DNA from: Salinivirga cyanobacteriivorans
GTDB lineage: Bacteria > Bacteroidota > Bacteroidia > Bacteroidales > Salinivirgaceae
Reading direction: 5' to 3'
DNA length: 64,000 bases
NCBI RefSeq assembly: GCF_001443605.1
Contig: NZ_CP013118.1
Span: 4,179,001 to 4,243,000 of the forward strand
The notes beneath the pieces were generated by a model that saw nothing but the letters and a program-made list of their open reading frames with translations, did not search any database and was not told the origin of the DNA. The translations under genes were made by a program, and so were the position numbers. Below are positions 14,501 through 22,531 of the stretch, in pieces. Each line of letters starts with the position of its first letter. Within the stretch, counting starts at the first letter, position 1.

Positions 14501-14812
14501 ATGGAATTGAAATGGCTTTCTTTTTTCGGGCAAATTTAAAACCTAGCGACTTCCAACCGCACCAAAATGGAATTGAAATCGCCTTGAATGCAAGATGCTT
14601 CTTATTGTTGAAGCCTTCCAACCGCACCAAAATGGAATTGAAATATTGTTGCGAGAGTTAACTTAATGACGTCTTTCCACCTTCCAACCGCACCAAAATG
14701 GAATTGAAATTTAAACAGCAATTAAAACGCGATCTCGAGAAATGGGCTTCCAACCGCACCAAAATGGAATTGAAATATTGATTGGAATTGTCGTTGCAGG
14801 GTTAAACGAGTT

Positions 14813-17800
14813 CTTCCAACCGCACCAAAATGGAACCGAACCGAGGAACGAGGTGAGTTCACGAAGGGCCGTGTGGCAGCTTGTGGGTATGAGTAATTGA
14901 AATTGGTTGAAGTTTTCGTGGGCTTTTGATGGAACCCGCACCAAAATGGAATCCCGAAAAAGAACTTGCAAGCAAATGCCAGGTGTTAAAAAGCCGATTT
15001 AAAAAGATTTGTGGTAAAATGGTTCTTTTTCATTTTTTTTATGCATTTGCTAAGCAGTTCTAAATCGGGATGCAACAAAATTCGCTGATTACCTTCACGT
15101 AATCATTCAATGTTCTATGCATTTTTACCCGTAGCAATTAATTAGCCTTTTGTAACAATTGAAATACGTTAGCCTCCAACGTGAAACCTGAAACTTTTCA
15201 ACCTTAATACTTCCAACCGCACCAAAATGGAACCGAACCGAGGAACGAGGTGAGTTCACGAAGGGCCGTGTGGCAGCTTGTGGGTATGAGTAATTGAAAT
15301 TGGTTGAAGTTTTCGTGGGCTTTTGATGGAACCCGCACCAAAATGGAATCCCGAAAAAGAACTTGCAAGCAAATGCCAGGTGTTAAAAAGCCGATTTAAA
15401 AAGATTTGTGGTAAAATGGTTCTTTTTCATTTTTTTTATGCATTTGCTAAGCAGTTCTAAATCGGGATGCAACAAAATTCGCTGATTACCTTCACGTAAT
15501 CATTCAATGTTCTATGCATTTTTACCCGTAGCAATTAATTAGCCTTTTGTAACAATTGAAATACGTTAGCCTCCAACGTGAAACCTGAAACTTTTCAACC
15601 TTAATACTTCCAACCGCACCAAAATGGAACCGAACCGAGGAACGAGGTGAGTTCACGAAGGGCCGTGTGGCAGCTTGTGGGTATGAGTAATTGAAATTGG
15701 TTGAAGTTTTCGTGGGCTTTTGATGGAACCCGCACCAAAATGGAATCCCGAAAAAGAACTTGCAAGCAAATGCCAGGTGTTAAAAAGCCGATTTAAAAAG
15801 ATTTGTGGTAAAATGGTTCTTTTTCATTTTTTTATGCATTTGCTAAGCAGTTCTAAATCGGGATGCAACAAAATTCGCTGATTACCTTCACGTAATCATT
15901 CAATGTTCTATGCATTTTTACCCGTAGCAATTAATTAGCCTTTTGTAACAATTGAAATACGTTAGCCTCCAACGTGAAACCTGAAACTTTTCAACCTTAA
16001 TACTTCCAACCGCACCAAAATGGAACCGAACCGAGGAACGAGGTGAGTTCACGAAGGGCCGTGTGGCAGCTTGTGGGTATGAGTAATTGAAATTGGTTGA
16101 AGTTTTCGTGGGCTTTTGATGGAACCCGCACCAAACTGGAATCCCGAAAAAGAACTTGCAAGCAAATGCCAGGTGTTAAAAAGCCGATTTAAAAAGATTT
16201 GTGGTAAAATGGTTCTTTTTCATTTTTTTTTATGCATTTGCTAAGCAGTTCTAAATCGGGATGCAACAAAATTCGCTGATTACCTTCACGTAATCATTCA
16301 ATGTTCTATGCATTTTTACCCGTAGCAATTAATTAGCCTTTTGTAACAATTGAAATACGTTAGCCTCCAACGTGAAACCTGAAACTTTTCAACCTTAATA
16401 CTTCCAACCGCACCAAAATGGAACCGAACCGAGGAACGAGGTGAGTTCACGAAGGGCCGTGTGGCAGCTTGTGGGTATGAGTAATTGAAATTGGTTGAAG
16501 TTTTCGTGGGCTTTTGATGGAACCCGCACCAAAATGGAATCCCGAAAAAGAACTTGCAAGCAAATGCCAGGTGTTAAAAAGCCGATTTAAAAAGATTTGT
16601 GGTAAAATGGTTCTTTTTCATTTTTTTTATGCATTTGCTAAGCAGTTCTAAATCGGGATGCAACAAAATTCGCTGATTACCTTCACGTAATCATTCAATG
16701 TTCTATGCATTTTTACCCGTAGCAATTAATTAGCCTTTTGTAACAATTGAAATACGTTAGCCTCCAACGTGAAACCTGAAACTTTTCAACCTTAATACTT
16801 CCAACCGCACCAAAATGGAACCGAACCGAGGAACGAGGTGAGTTCACGAAGGGCCGTGTGGCAGCTTGTGGGTATGAGTAATTGAAATTGGTTGAAGTTT
16901 TCGTGGGCTTTTGATGGAACCCGCACCAAAATGGAATCCCGAAAAAGAACTTGCAAGCAAATGCCAGGTGTTAAAAAGCCGATTTAAAAAGATTTGTGGT
17001 AAAATGGTTCTTTTTCATTTTTTTTATGCATTTGCTAAGCAGTTCTAAATCGGGATGCAACAAAATTCGCTGATTACCTTCACGTAATCATTCAATGTTC
17101 TATGCATTTTTACCCGTAGCAATTAATTAGCCTTTTGTAGCAATTGAAATACGTTAGCCTCCAACGTGAAACCTGAAACTTTTCAACCTTAATACTTCCA
17201 ACCGCACCAAAATGGAACCGAACCGAGGAACGAGGTGAGTTCACGAAGGGCCGTGTGGCAGCTTGTGGGTATGAGTAATTGAAATTGGTTGAAGTTTTCG
17301 TGGGCTTTTGATGGAACCCGCACCAAAATGGAATCCCGAAAAAGAACTTGCAAGCAAATGCCAGGTGTTAAAAAGCCGATTTAAAAAGATTTGTGGTAAA
17401 ATGGTTCTTTTTCATTTTTTTTTATGCATTTGCTAAGCAGTTCTAAATCGGGATGCAACAAAATTCGCTGATTACCTTCACGTAATCATTCAATGTTCTA
17501 TGCATTTTTACCCGTAGCAATTAATTAGCCTTTTGTAACAATTGAAATACGTTAGCCTCCAACGTGAAACCTGAAACTTTTCAACCTTAATGCTTCCAAC
17601 CGCACCAAACTGGAATCCCGAAAAAGAACTTACAAGCAAATGCCAGGTGTTAAAAAGCCGATTTAAAAAGATTTGTGGTAAAATGGTTCTTTTTCATTTT
17701 TTTTTATGCATTTGCTAAGCAGTTCTAAATCGGGATGCAACAAAATTCGCTGATTACCTTCACGTAATCATTCAATGTTCTATGCATTTTTACCCGTAGC

Positions 17801-17931
17801 AATTAATTAGTCTTTTGTAGCAATTGAAATACGTTAGCCTCCAACGTGAAACCTGAAACTTTTCAACCTTAATACTTCCAACCGCACCAAAATGGAACCG
17901 AACCGAGGAACGAGGTGAGTTCACGAAGGGC
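14813..17931 (+). repeat. ~397-bp tandem repeat array carrying split CRISPR repeats
   Basis: Units start at 14813, 15210, 15607, 16003, 16401, 16798 and 17195 (396-398 bp each). A 282-bp deleted unit starts at 17593 and a partial unit at 17875 ends near 17931. In unit 1, repeat nt 1-23 lie at 14813-14835, a 59-bp insert follows, and repeat nt 22-30 (AATTGAAAT) resume at 14895-14903. A second repeat core, nt 8-24, lies at 14936-14952, then 204 bp, then AATTGAAAT again at 15157-15165. A 44-bp spacer-like stretch leads into the next unit. Length differences are mostly in a poly-T tract. Copies share scattered single-base variants, so they are real divergent copies rather than one sequence collapsed or copied by assembly. 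No credible coding sequence was seen. The function is unknown. Confidence 0.95.
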
Positions 17932-17970
17932 TGTGGTTTTCATTTGGGTAATGTAGAACCTTCTTTACAT

Positions 17971-17996
17971 AAAAAAAGGCGCCCTAAAGCGCCTTT
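17971..17996 (-). terminator. Rho-independent terminator of the GroES-like operon
   Basis: The stem AAAGGCGC (17975-17982) pairs with GCGCCTTT (17989-17996) around a 6-nt loop. Read on the minus strand it is followed by a run of seven T. It lies about 70 bp past the stop of the GroES-like gene. It also marks where unique sequence begins after the tandem repeats. Confidence 0.8.
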
Positions 17997-18068
17997 CTCA
18001 ATTACTCATCAATGATGGTTGGAAATATATCATTTAACATGTTTGCTTAACCACTAAATACAATCAAC

Positions 18069-18353
18069 TTAAATGGACTCGGTCTCGATTATTTTACCGA
18101 GAATGTCAGCGTAGGGAACCATACGGTAGTTTTTACCTTCAAATTCGAGTTCCTCGCCCGCACGTTCTTTAAACATAACGGTTTCGCCTTCGGCGATTTC
18201 AGGGTTCTCAATTTGACTTATGGCAGCTACTACACCGGTATTGTCCTGCTCTTTGGCTGAGTCGGGAATAATAATTCCGGAAGCAGTTTTTTCTTCTTTC
18301 TGCTCTTTCAGCTCAACTAACACATGTTGGTTGATTGGTTGTAACTCTTTCAT
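18069..18353 (-). CDS. GroES/Cpn10-like co-chaperonin
   Basis: This 94-residue protein has the full length of the GroES family. The mobile-loop region reads SGIIIPDSAKEQ. The later segments (VMFKERAGEELEFEGKNYRMV and a final ADILGKI) fit the family's beta-barrel and C-terminal strand. Cpn10 heptamers normally cap GroEL and assist cytosolic protein folding. No groEL gene lies next to it, and the sequence is more acidic and divergent than a typical Bacteroidota GroES, so it may be a second, specialised paralogue. It lies 24 bp downstream of the glutaredoxin-type gene on the same strand, suggesting co-transcription and a link to redox or protein-folding stress (inference). A terminator follows at 17971-17996. 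Confidence 0.85.
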   Translation of the reverse strand: MKELQPINQHVLVELKEQKEEKTASGIIIPDSAKEQDNTGVVAAISQIENPEIAEGETVMFKERAGEELEFEGKNYRMVPYADILGKIIETESI

Positions 18354-18377
18354 ATTCGTCTACATTTAATGGTTAAA

Positions 18378-18944
18378 TTATTCTAAATTGAGTAATTGGT
18401 TTATCTTATTTCTGTCAAAACCTATAACGACCTGTCCGTCTATTACGGTTTGGGGTACACCTTGCTGACCGCTGCGTTGGGCCATCTCCTGTGCTGCCTG
18501 GTGGTCTTTTGATACATCTATTTCGGTAAACGGCACTTTTTGTTCGTTTAAATAGGTTTTTAAACTGTTGCAATACGTGCATGTGGGTGTGGTGTACATC
18601 AGTACCGACTGTCCATCGCCGCCAGCACTGCCCGAAAATGATGTGAATTCTTTACCCTCAAACAATGTTTCGTAAAAACCTTCACTTTGGCAGCCTTTAA
18701 TGTGTTTTACTGGTTTGCCTTCCGCTACTTTTACCAGTGTGGGCGCAGCACTTACGCCCAGTGGTTTGTGCACAGCGCGTGTTTTATTTACATCGGCTGC
18801 AAATATTGCAATACCTGTTTTTTCCGCAGCCTTTTCAATGCTTTTATATGCGCACTCACTTTGGCTGCTTCCCGATTTGTAGACCAGTACATAATAATTT
18901 TTGGCCTCTGCGCCTATTTCTTCAGATGATTGTATCGAAATCAT
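18378..18944 (-). CDS. Thioredoxin-fold/glutaredoxin two-domain protein
   Basis: This 188-residue cytosolic protein appears to have two thioredoxin-fold domains. The C-terminal part (about 112-188) is a glutaredoxin domain with the active site CTYC at 122-125 and the cis-proline segment GVPQTV at about 162-167, ending in a LxxLL-type helix typical of short glutaredoxins. The N-terminal part (about 1-100) looks like a degenerate thioredoxin: it has one cysteine (Cys31) where a CxxC would be expected and a cis-proline segment SAAPTL at about 65-70. The glutaredoxin half should catalyse dithiol exchange; the N-terminal half may bind substrate (inference). It is probably the first gene of a two-gene operon with the GroES-like gene. 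A palindromic operator-like site lies about 70 bp upstream. Confidence 0.8.
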   Translation of the reverse strand: MISIQSSEEIGAEAKNYYVLVYKSGSSQSECAYKSIEKAAEKTGIAIFAADVNKTRAVHKPLGVSAAPTLVKVAEGKPVKHIKGCQSEGFYETLFEGKEFTSFSGSAGGDGQSVLMYTTPTCTYCNSLKTYLNEQKVPFTEIDVSKDHQAAQEMAQRSGQQGVPQTVIDGQVVIGFDRNKINQLLNLE

Positions 18945-19011
18945 TTTTTATTGTTTTTTCAAATTGACATATGTGCATATACGAATATTATACCAATATA
19001 ATTGACATGTC

Positions 19012-19023
19012 AACCTGACAGGA
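19012..19023. promoter_or_regulatory. Perfect palindrome TTGACATGTCAA in a divergent intergenic region
   Basis: The 12-bp perfect palindrome lies between the thioredoxin-fold/glutaredoxin gene (minus) and recQ (plus). A second TTGACAT half-site occurs at about 18964, roughly 48 bp away. Its position between divergent genes fits a transcription-factor site, but no regulator can be named. Confidence 0.4.
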
Positions 19024-19108
19024 TAAGGTGGTAGCTGAAAGTGTATATTTTTATTATTGAAACATTTTTTCAGACACTTTTGCAATGAGTTTGGCTGTTC
19101 AATTTTTA

Positions 19109-19116
19109 TATCTTTG
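19109..19116 (+). promoter_or_regulatory. Bacteroidota -7 promoter box of recQ (TATCTTTG)
   Basis: TATCTTTG matches the Bacteroidota -7 consensus TAnnTTTG. A TTTG at 19090-19093 could be the -33 element, although the 15-bp gap is short. The box lies downstream of the most upstream possible start (19085), so it supports the ATG at 19145 as the real recQ start. Confidence 0.5.
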
Positions 19117-19144
19117 TAAATATCGCGCTATAGTTCGCACATAT

Positions 19145-21043
19145 ATGGACAGATACCAAAAAATACTTAAAGACCATTGGGGCTATGATGATTTTCGACC
19201 AATGCAGCATGAAATTATAGCATCGGTGGGAAGTGGTCAGGATACCCTTGGTTTGCTGCCAACCGGAGGTGGAAAATCGCTTACTTTCCAGGTTCCGTCG
19301 TTGGCACAGGATGGTATTTGCATTGTGGTAACACCGCTTATTGCTCTTATGAAAGACCAGGTTTATAATTTGAGGGAACGCGGCATAAAGGCCCTTGCCA
19401 TTTACAGCGGACTATCGAAAGATGAAATCGATACAGCATTGAACAACTGCATTTATGGCGATTATAAATTTTTGTACGTATCGCCCGAGCGGTTGGGTAC
19501 AGAGCTGTTTCGTATACGCGTGCAGGGTATGAATGTGAACTTGATAGCAATTGATGAGGCACATTGCATTTCGCAATGGGGCTACGATTTTAGACCGGCT
19601 TATCTGGAAATAGCTAATTTGCGGGAGTTGATTCCAAATACACCCTTTTTGGCGCTGACTGCCACTGCTACACCAAAAGTAGTGGACGACATAATGGATA
19701 AGCTGCAGTTTAAGCAGCGCAATGTTTTTAAAAAGAGCTTCGAACGAAAAAACCTGGTGTATTGGGTAAAACATTCAGACGATAAGCTCAACGACCTTAC
19801 CCGGCTTTGCCAACGAAACAAGGGGACGGGTGTGGTGTATGTGCGTAGCCGTCGCAGAACACGCGAAATTTCTGAACATCTGCAACGTAATCGCATCAAT
19901 GCTGATTATTACCATGCAGGCTTATCGGCAGAGCGGCGCGATGAAAAGCAGGAGGAGTGGAAAAGCAATCGCACCCGAATCATCGTAGCCACAAATGCCT
20001 TTGGTATGGGAATTGACAAACCCGACGTGCGATTTGTGGTGCATATGGATTTACCCGATTCGCTCGAGGCCTATTTTCAGGAAGCGGGCAGGGGCGGACG
20101 AGATGAGAAGAAAGCTTACGGCATTTTATTGTACAATAAACAAGACCATACACGGCTAAAGCAGAGTTTTACGAACAGCTTTCCGGACATTAAACTGATT
20201 AAACAAATATATGAGTCGCTGGGAAATTTTTATAACCTGGCTGTGGGCTCTGGAAAAGGCATGAGCTTTGATTTTATACTGGCCGATTTTGCTAAAACTT
20301 ATCGTTACAGCATGATTCAGGCCTATAATGCCCTTAAAGTCCTACAATCGGAAGGTTATATAGAGCTTACAGATAGCGTACACAACCCAAGTAAAATAAA
20401 ATTTCTTGTCCACCGCGATGAGTTGTATGAGTTTCAGGTAGCCAATGCTGCATTCGACAGGCTCATTAAATTGATTTTGCGTAGTTACACAGGCCTATTT
20501 ACCGATTTTGTAGCCATTGATGAGCTTATGCTTGCACGCCGCGCCAAAAGTTCAGTGGAGGTGATTTTTAAATACCTGCAACGCCTCAATAACCTGAAGA
20601 TTGTCCGCTATATTCCGCAAAAAAACAACCCGATTGTGTTTTATCGCGAAGAGCGTCTTTCGCGAGAAAACTTGTACATATCGCGAGAAAACTACGATTT
20701 TCGTAAAAATATGGCAGCCAATAAACTTAAGGCAGCCGTGTATTATGCCGAAACGCAGGACCGTTGCCGGAGCCAGATTTTATTACAATACTTCGGACAA
20801 AAGAATGCACCGGAATGCGGCCAATGCGATTACTGTGTGAAAAAGCAAAAACAACAACCCTTACCCAACAAAGTTATTACACAAAATATTTTAGACGCTT
20901 TAGAGGAAAAGCCGCTATTACCCAAGGACTTAAAAGATAAATTCCACGACCACCAGGAAGCATTTTTAGAGCGCATCAGAGAGCTTATGGAGCGGGGAAT
21001 CATTGTTCGTGACGAAGATGGAAAGCTTTGTTTGAAAAAATGA
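19145..21043 (+). CDS. recQ: ATP-dependent DNA helicase RecQ
   Basis: The protein has 632 residues from the ATG at 19145. The open frame extends to 19085, but a promoter box at 19109-19116 and the usual RecQ N-terminus favour 19145. The helicase core has Walker A TGGGKS (about 40-45), DEAH (about 137-140) followed by CISQWGYDFRP, a TATAT motif III, and the motif VI region QEAGRGGRDE. The RQC part has the zinc-binding cysteine set (CRSQ...CGQCDYC, about 540-570) and a winged-helix-like end. No clear HRDC domain is seen. RecQ unwinds DNA 3' to 5' in recombinational repair and fork restart. It stands alone on the plus strand, with a 307-bp gap before the next gene. Confidence 0.95.
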   Translation: MDRYQKILKDHWGYDDFRPMQHEIIASVGSGQDTLGLLPTGGGKSLTFQVPSLAQDGICIVVTPLIALMKDQVYNLRERGIKALAIYSGLSKDEIDTALNNCIYGDYKFLYVSPERLGTELFRIRVQGMNVNLIAIDEAHCISQWGYDFRPAYLEIANLRELIPNTPFLALTATATPKVVDDIMDKLQFKQRNVFKKSFERKNLVYWVKHSDDKLNDLTRLCQRNKGTGVVYVRSRRRTREISEHLQRNRINADYYHAGLSAERRDEKQEEWKSNRTRIIVATNAFGMGIDKPDVRFVVHMDLPDSLEAYFQEAGRGGRDEKKAYGILLYNKQDHTRLKQSFTNSFPDIKLIKQIYESLGNFYNLAVGSGKGMSFDFILADFAKTYRYSMIQAYNALKVLQSEGYIELTDSVHNPSKIKFLVHRDELYEFQVANAAFDRLIKLILRSYTGLFTDFVAIDELMLARRAKSSVEVIFKYLQRLNNLKIVRYIPQKNNPIVFYREERLSRENLYISRENYDFRKNMAANKLKAAVYYAETQDRCRSQILLQYFGQKNAPECGQCDYCVKKQKQQPLPNKVITQNILDALEEKPLLPKDLKDKFHDHQEAFLERIRELMERGIIVRDEDGKLCLKK

Positions 21044-21082
21044 TATCATCCCTGCCAGAAACCCATTGAAAGTCATGTGGTG

Positions 21083-21280
21083 AATAATCTTATAAGTTTT
21101 CGATACAGCTTGCATGAATCATTAGGCAATGACCAATTCACCAGTGACTTGTAGCCAAAAAGCCAGGTAGCCATCTGTTAAATAATCTTGTAGCTTTTCG
21201 GAACTTTTTGTATCGATTTTTAAGCAATGGCCAATTTGCTGATAGAGTTGCCGGTACTGGCAAGGTTTTCGCATTAGTCT
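21083..21280 (+). repeat. Diverged ~98-bp direct repeat in the recQ-DUF5063 gap
   Basis: Within the 307-bp non-coding stretch 21044-21350, AATAATCTTATAAG (21083) recurs as AATAATCTTGTAGC (21181), and GCAATGACCAATT (21126) recurs as GCAATGGCCAATT (21224). Both pairs have a 98-bp offset and the same internal spacing of 43 bp. The copies are clearly diverged. Apart from the promoter at 21303-21333 nothing else was recognised here. Confidence 0.55.
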
Positions 21281-21302
21281 TGCCCATCTGCTGCTGGGCA
21301 CA

Positions 21303-21333
21303 TTGCCCAATTCAGTATAAAATACTAATTTTG
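21303..21333 (+). promoter_or_regulatory. Bacteroidota-type promoter for the DUF5063 operon
   Basis: TTG at 21303-21305 is separated by 20 bp from TAATTTTG at 21326-21333, a perfect fit to the TAnnTTTG -7 box. The start codon at 21351 follows after a very short leader. Confidence 0.6.
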
Positions 21334-21350
21334 TCCCAAATTATCAGACG

Positions 21351-21944
21351 ATGGAAGAAGAGAAAAGGAACCTACTATATTCGCGTGATGTGCTTGATTT
21401 TGTGACTGTAGCAACTGAGTATGTGACTTTGATGGATTCGTTGCATGAGTATTCGCAGAAAAGGTTTATTCAGTATACCCTTCGCTTACTACCTTTAATG
21501 TACATGAAAGTTCAGCTTTTGCCCGATTTTGAGGTGAGTGAGCCTGAAACACTGGAGAAATTTGTGAGTGAAGAGGAGTGGAGCCGTGTAAAATTGCAGC
21601 TCGAGCAGAAGTTAGATAAACTTGATACCTACAAAGAAAACATAGGGCGATTTGAAGCCAACGAGGAGAACTCCCTTTCGGAAAATTTCGCCGATATATT
21701 TCAGGATATAAAAGATTTTACAAGCCTCTACAGCACTGCCGTAGATGAACTGATGAAAGATGCTGTAGGTGAGGTTAAACGCACTTTTGCGGAATACTGG
21801 GGCCAACGACTGGTTAACTCGTTGCGCATTATGCACTATTATTTTCAAAATGAGCAACTCAATGACGAGGTGCAGGATGAAGTAGACAATAATACCGAAA
21901 ACTGGATTACCGAACAACGAAAAGATGAATGGGGGATTGAGTAA
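21351..21944 (+). CDS. DUF5063-family protein
   Basis: This 197-residue, acidic, mostly helical cytosolic protein has no signal peptide or membrane segment. I recognise the DUF5063 family pattern: an N-terminal helical region with LMDSLHEYSQKRF and a middle segment FADIFQDIKDFTSLY. The function is unknown. The gene starts an operon: its stop codon overlaps the start of the exonuclease gene by one base (TAATG), so translation is probably coupled. The conserved pairing with an RNase D-like exonuclease suggests a role in nucleic-acid metabolism, but that is only inference from context. Confidence 0.75.
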   Translation: MEEEKRNLLYSRDVLDFVTVATEYVTLMDSLHEYSQKRFIQYTLRLLPLMYMKVQLLPDFEVSEPETLEKFVSEEEWSRVKLQLEQKLDKLDTYKENIGRFEANEENSLSENFADIFQDIKDFTSLYSTAVDELMKDAVGEVKRTFAEYWGQRLVNSLRIMHYYFQNEQLNDEVQDEVDNNTENWITEQRKDEWGIE

Positions 21945-22531
21945 TGCTCAGGAGAACAATCGATAAAGAAACCCTGAACGAATTGCCGCAAGGGCAGTTT
22001 CAGGGTACCATAAAAGTTATTACACGACCCGAAGAGGTTGAAGAGGTTATACCGGAAATCAGTATACATGATGTGCTGGGGTTCGATACAGAATCCAAAC
22101 CAGCTTTCAAAAAAGGAAAACAAAACGGGATATCGCTTTTGCAATTGAGCAGCGACGATACAGCCTGGCTTTTCAGGTTACAGCAGACCGGGTTCCCCAA
22201 ATCGCTTGTAAAGCTTATGGCTACACCAACCATAAGAAAAATCGGAGCCGCAATTTTAGACGATGTGCGTGGATTAAAACGGCTTAAACCCTTTGAAGAT
22301 GGCGGTTTTATTGATCTGCAAAAACATGTGGAAGAATATGGGGTAGAGGAGAAAGGTGTGAAAAAAATGGCTGCTATTTTTCTCAATATGCGTATCTCGA
22401 AACGTCAAAGACTAACCAACTGGGAAGCACCACTATTGACCGAACCCCAGTTGCGTTATGCTGCTACCGATGCGTGGGTATGCCTGAAGATTTATCAACA
22501 AATGCAAATGCTAAAAAACAATGACAAATAG
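21944..22531 (+). CDS. RNase D-like 3'-5' exonuclease domain protein
   Basis: The protein has 195 residues, so it is a single DEDD exonuclease domain without the HRDC domains of full RNase D. Exo I is FDTE at about 47-50, Exo II is in the GAAILDDVRGL region, and Exo III is YAATD at about 172-176 (DEDDy type). Such proteins remove 3' nucleotides from structured RNA or DNA using two metal ions. The gene overlaps the DUF5063 gene by 1 bp and the following methyltransferase gene by 11 bp, a tight operon. An rRNA methyltransferase neighbour fits RNA maturation or turnover. It was considered as a CRISPR-associated nuclease, but nothing supports that. Confidence 0.85.
   Translation: MLRRTIDKETLNELPQGQFQGTIKVITRPEEVEEVIPEISIHDVLGFDTESKPAFKKGKQNGISLLQLSSDDTAWLFRLQQTGFPKSLVKLMATPTIRKIGAAILDDVRGLKRLKPFEDGGFIDLQKHVEEYGVEEKGVKKMAAIFLNMRISKRQRLTNWEAPLLTEPQLRYAATDAWVCLKIYQQMQMLKNNDK

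Larger units (their letters stand above)
29..14776 (+). CRISPR. Giant CRISPR array, ~224 identical 30-bp repeats, type I/III-like repeat
   Basis: The 30-bp repeat starts CTTCCAACCGC and ends GGAATTGAAAT. The first intact copy is at 29-58 and the last at 14747-14776. The period is close to 66 bp, so spacers are 35-37 bp. Dividing the span by the mean period gives about 224 repeats, and no internal repeat variant was noticed by eye. Positions 1-28 look like a partial spacer, so the array continues to the left. The terminal ATTGAAAT matches the 8-nt crRNA 5' handle usual for type I and III systems (family knowledge), which implies left-to-right transcription with the leader off the left edge. 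Decay of the repeat at the right end (14813 on) fits a leader-distal end. No cas gene occurs in the window, so the subtype cannot be assigned. Long ORFs across the array arise because the period is close to 22 codons and are not genes. Confidence 0.98.

Noticed and set aside
465..14971. Dozens of ORFs of 60-236 codons on both strands with repeating peptides such as FNSILVRLE, FQPHQNGIEI and SNRTKMELK
   Set aside because: They are produced by the CRISPR repeat itself, because the ~66-bp period keeps the frame. They are not genes.
21944..22531. RNase D-like exonuclease considered as a CRISPR-associated nuclease
   Set aside because: It is tightly coupled to DUF5063 and an rRNA methyltransferase, an RNA-metabolism context, and lies more than 7 kb from the array.
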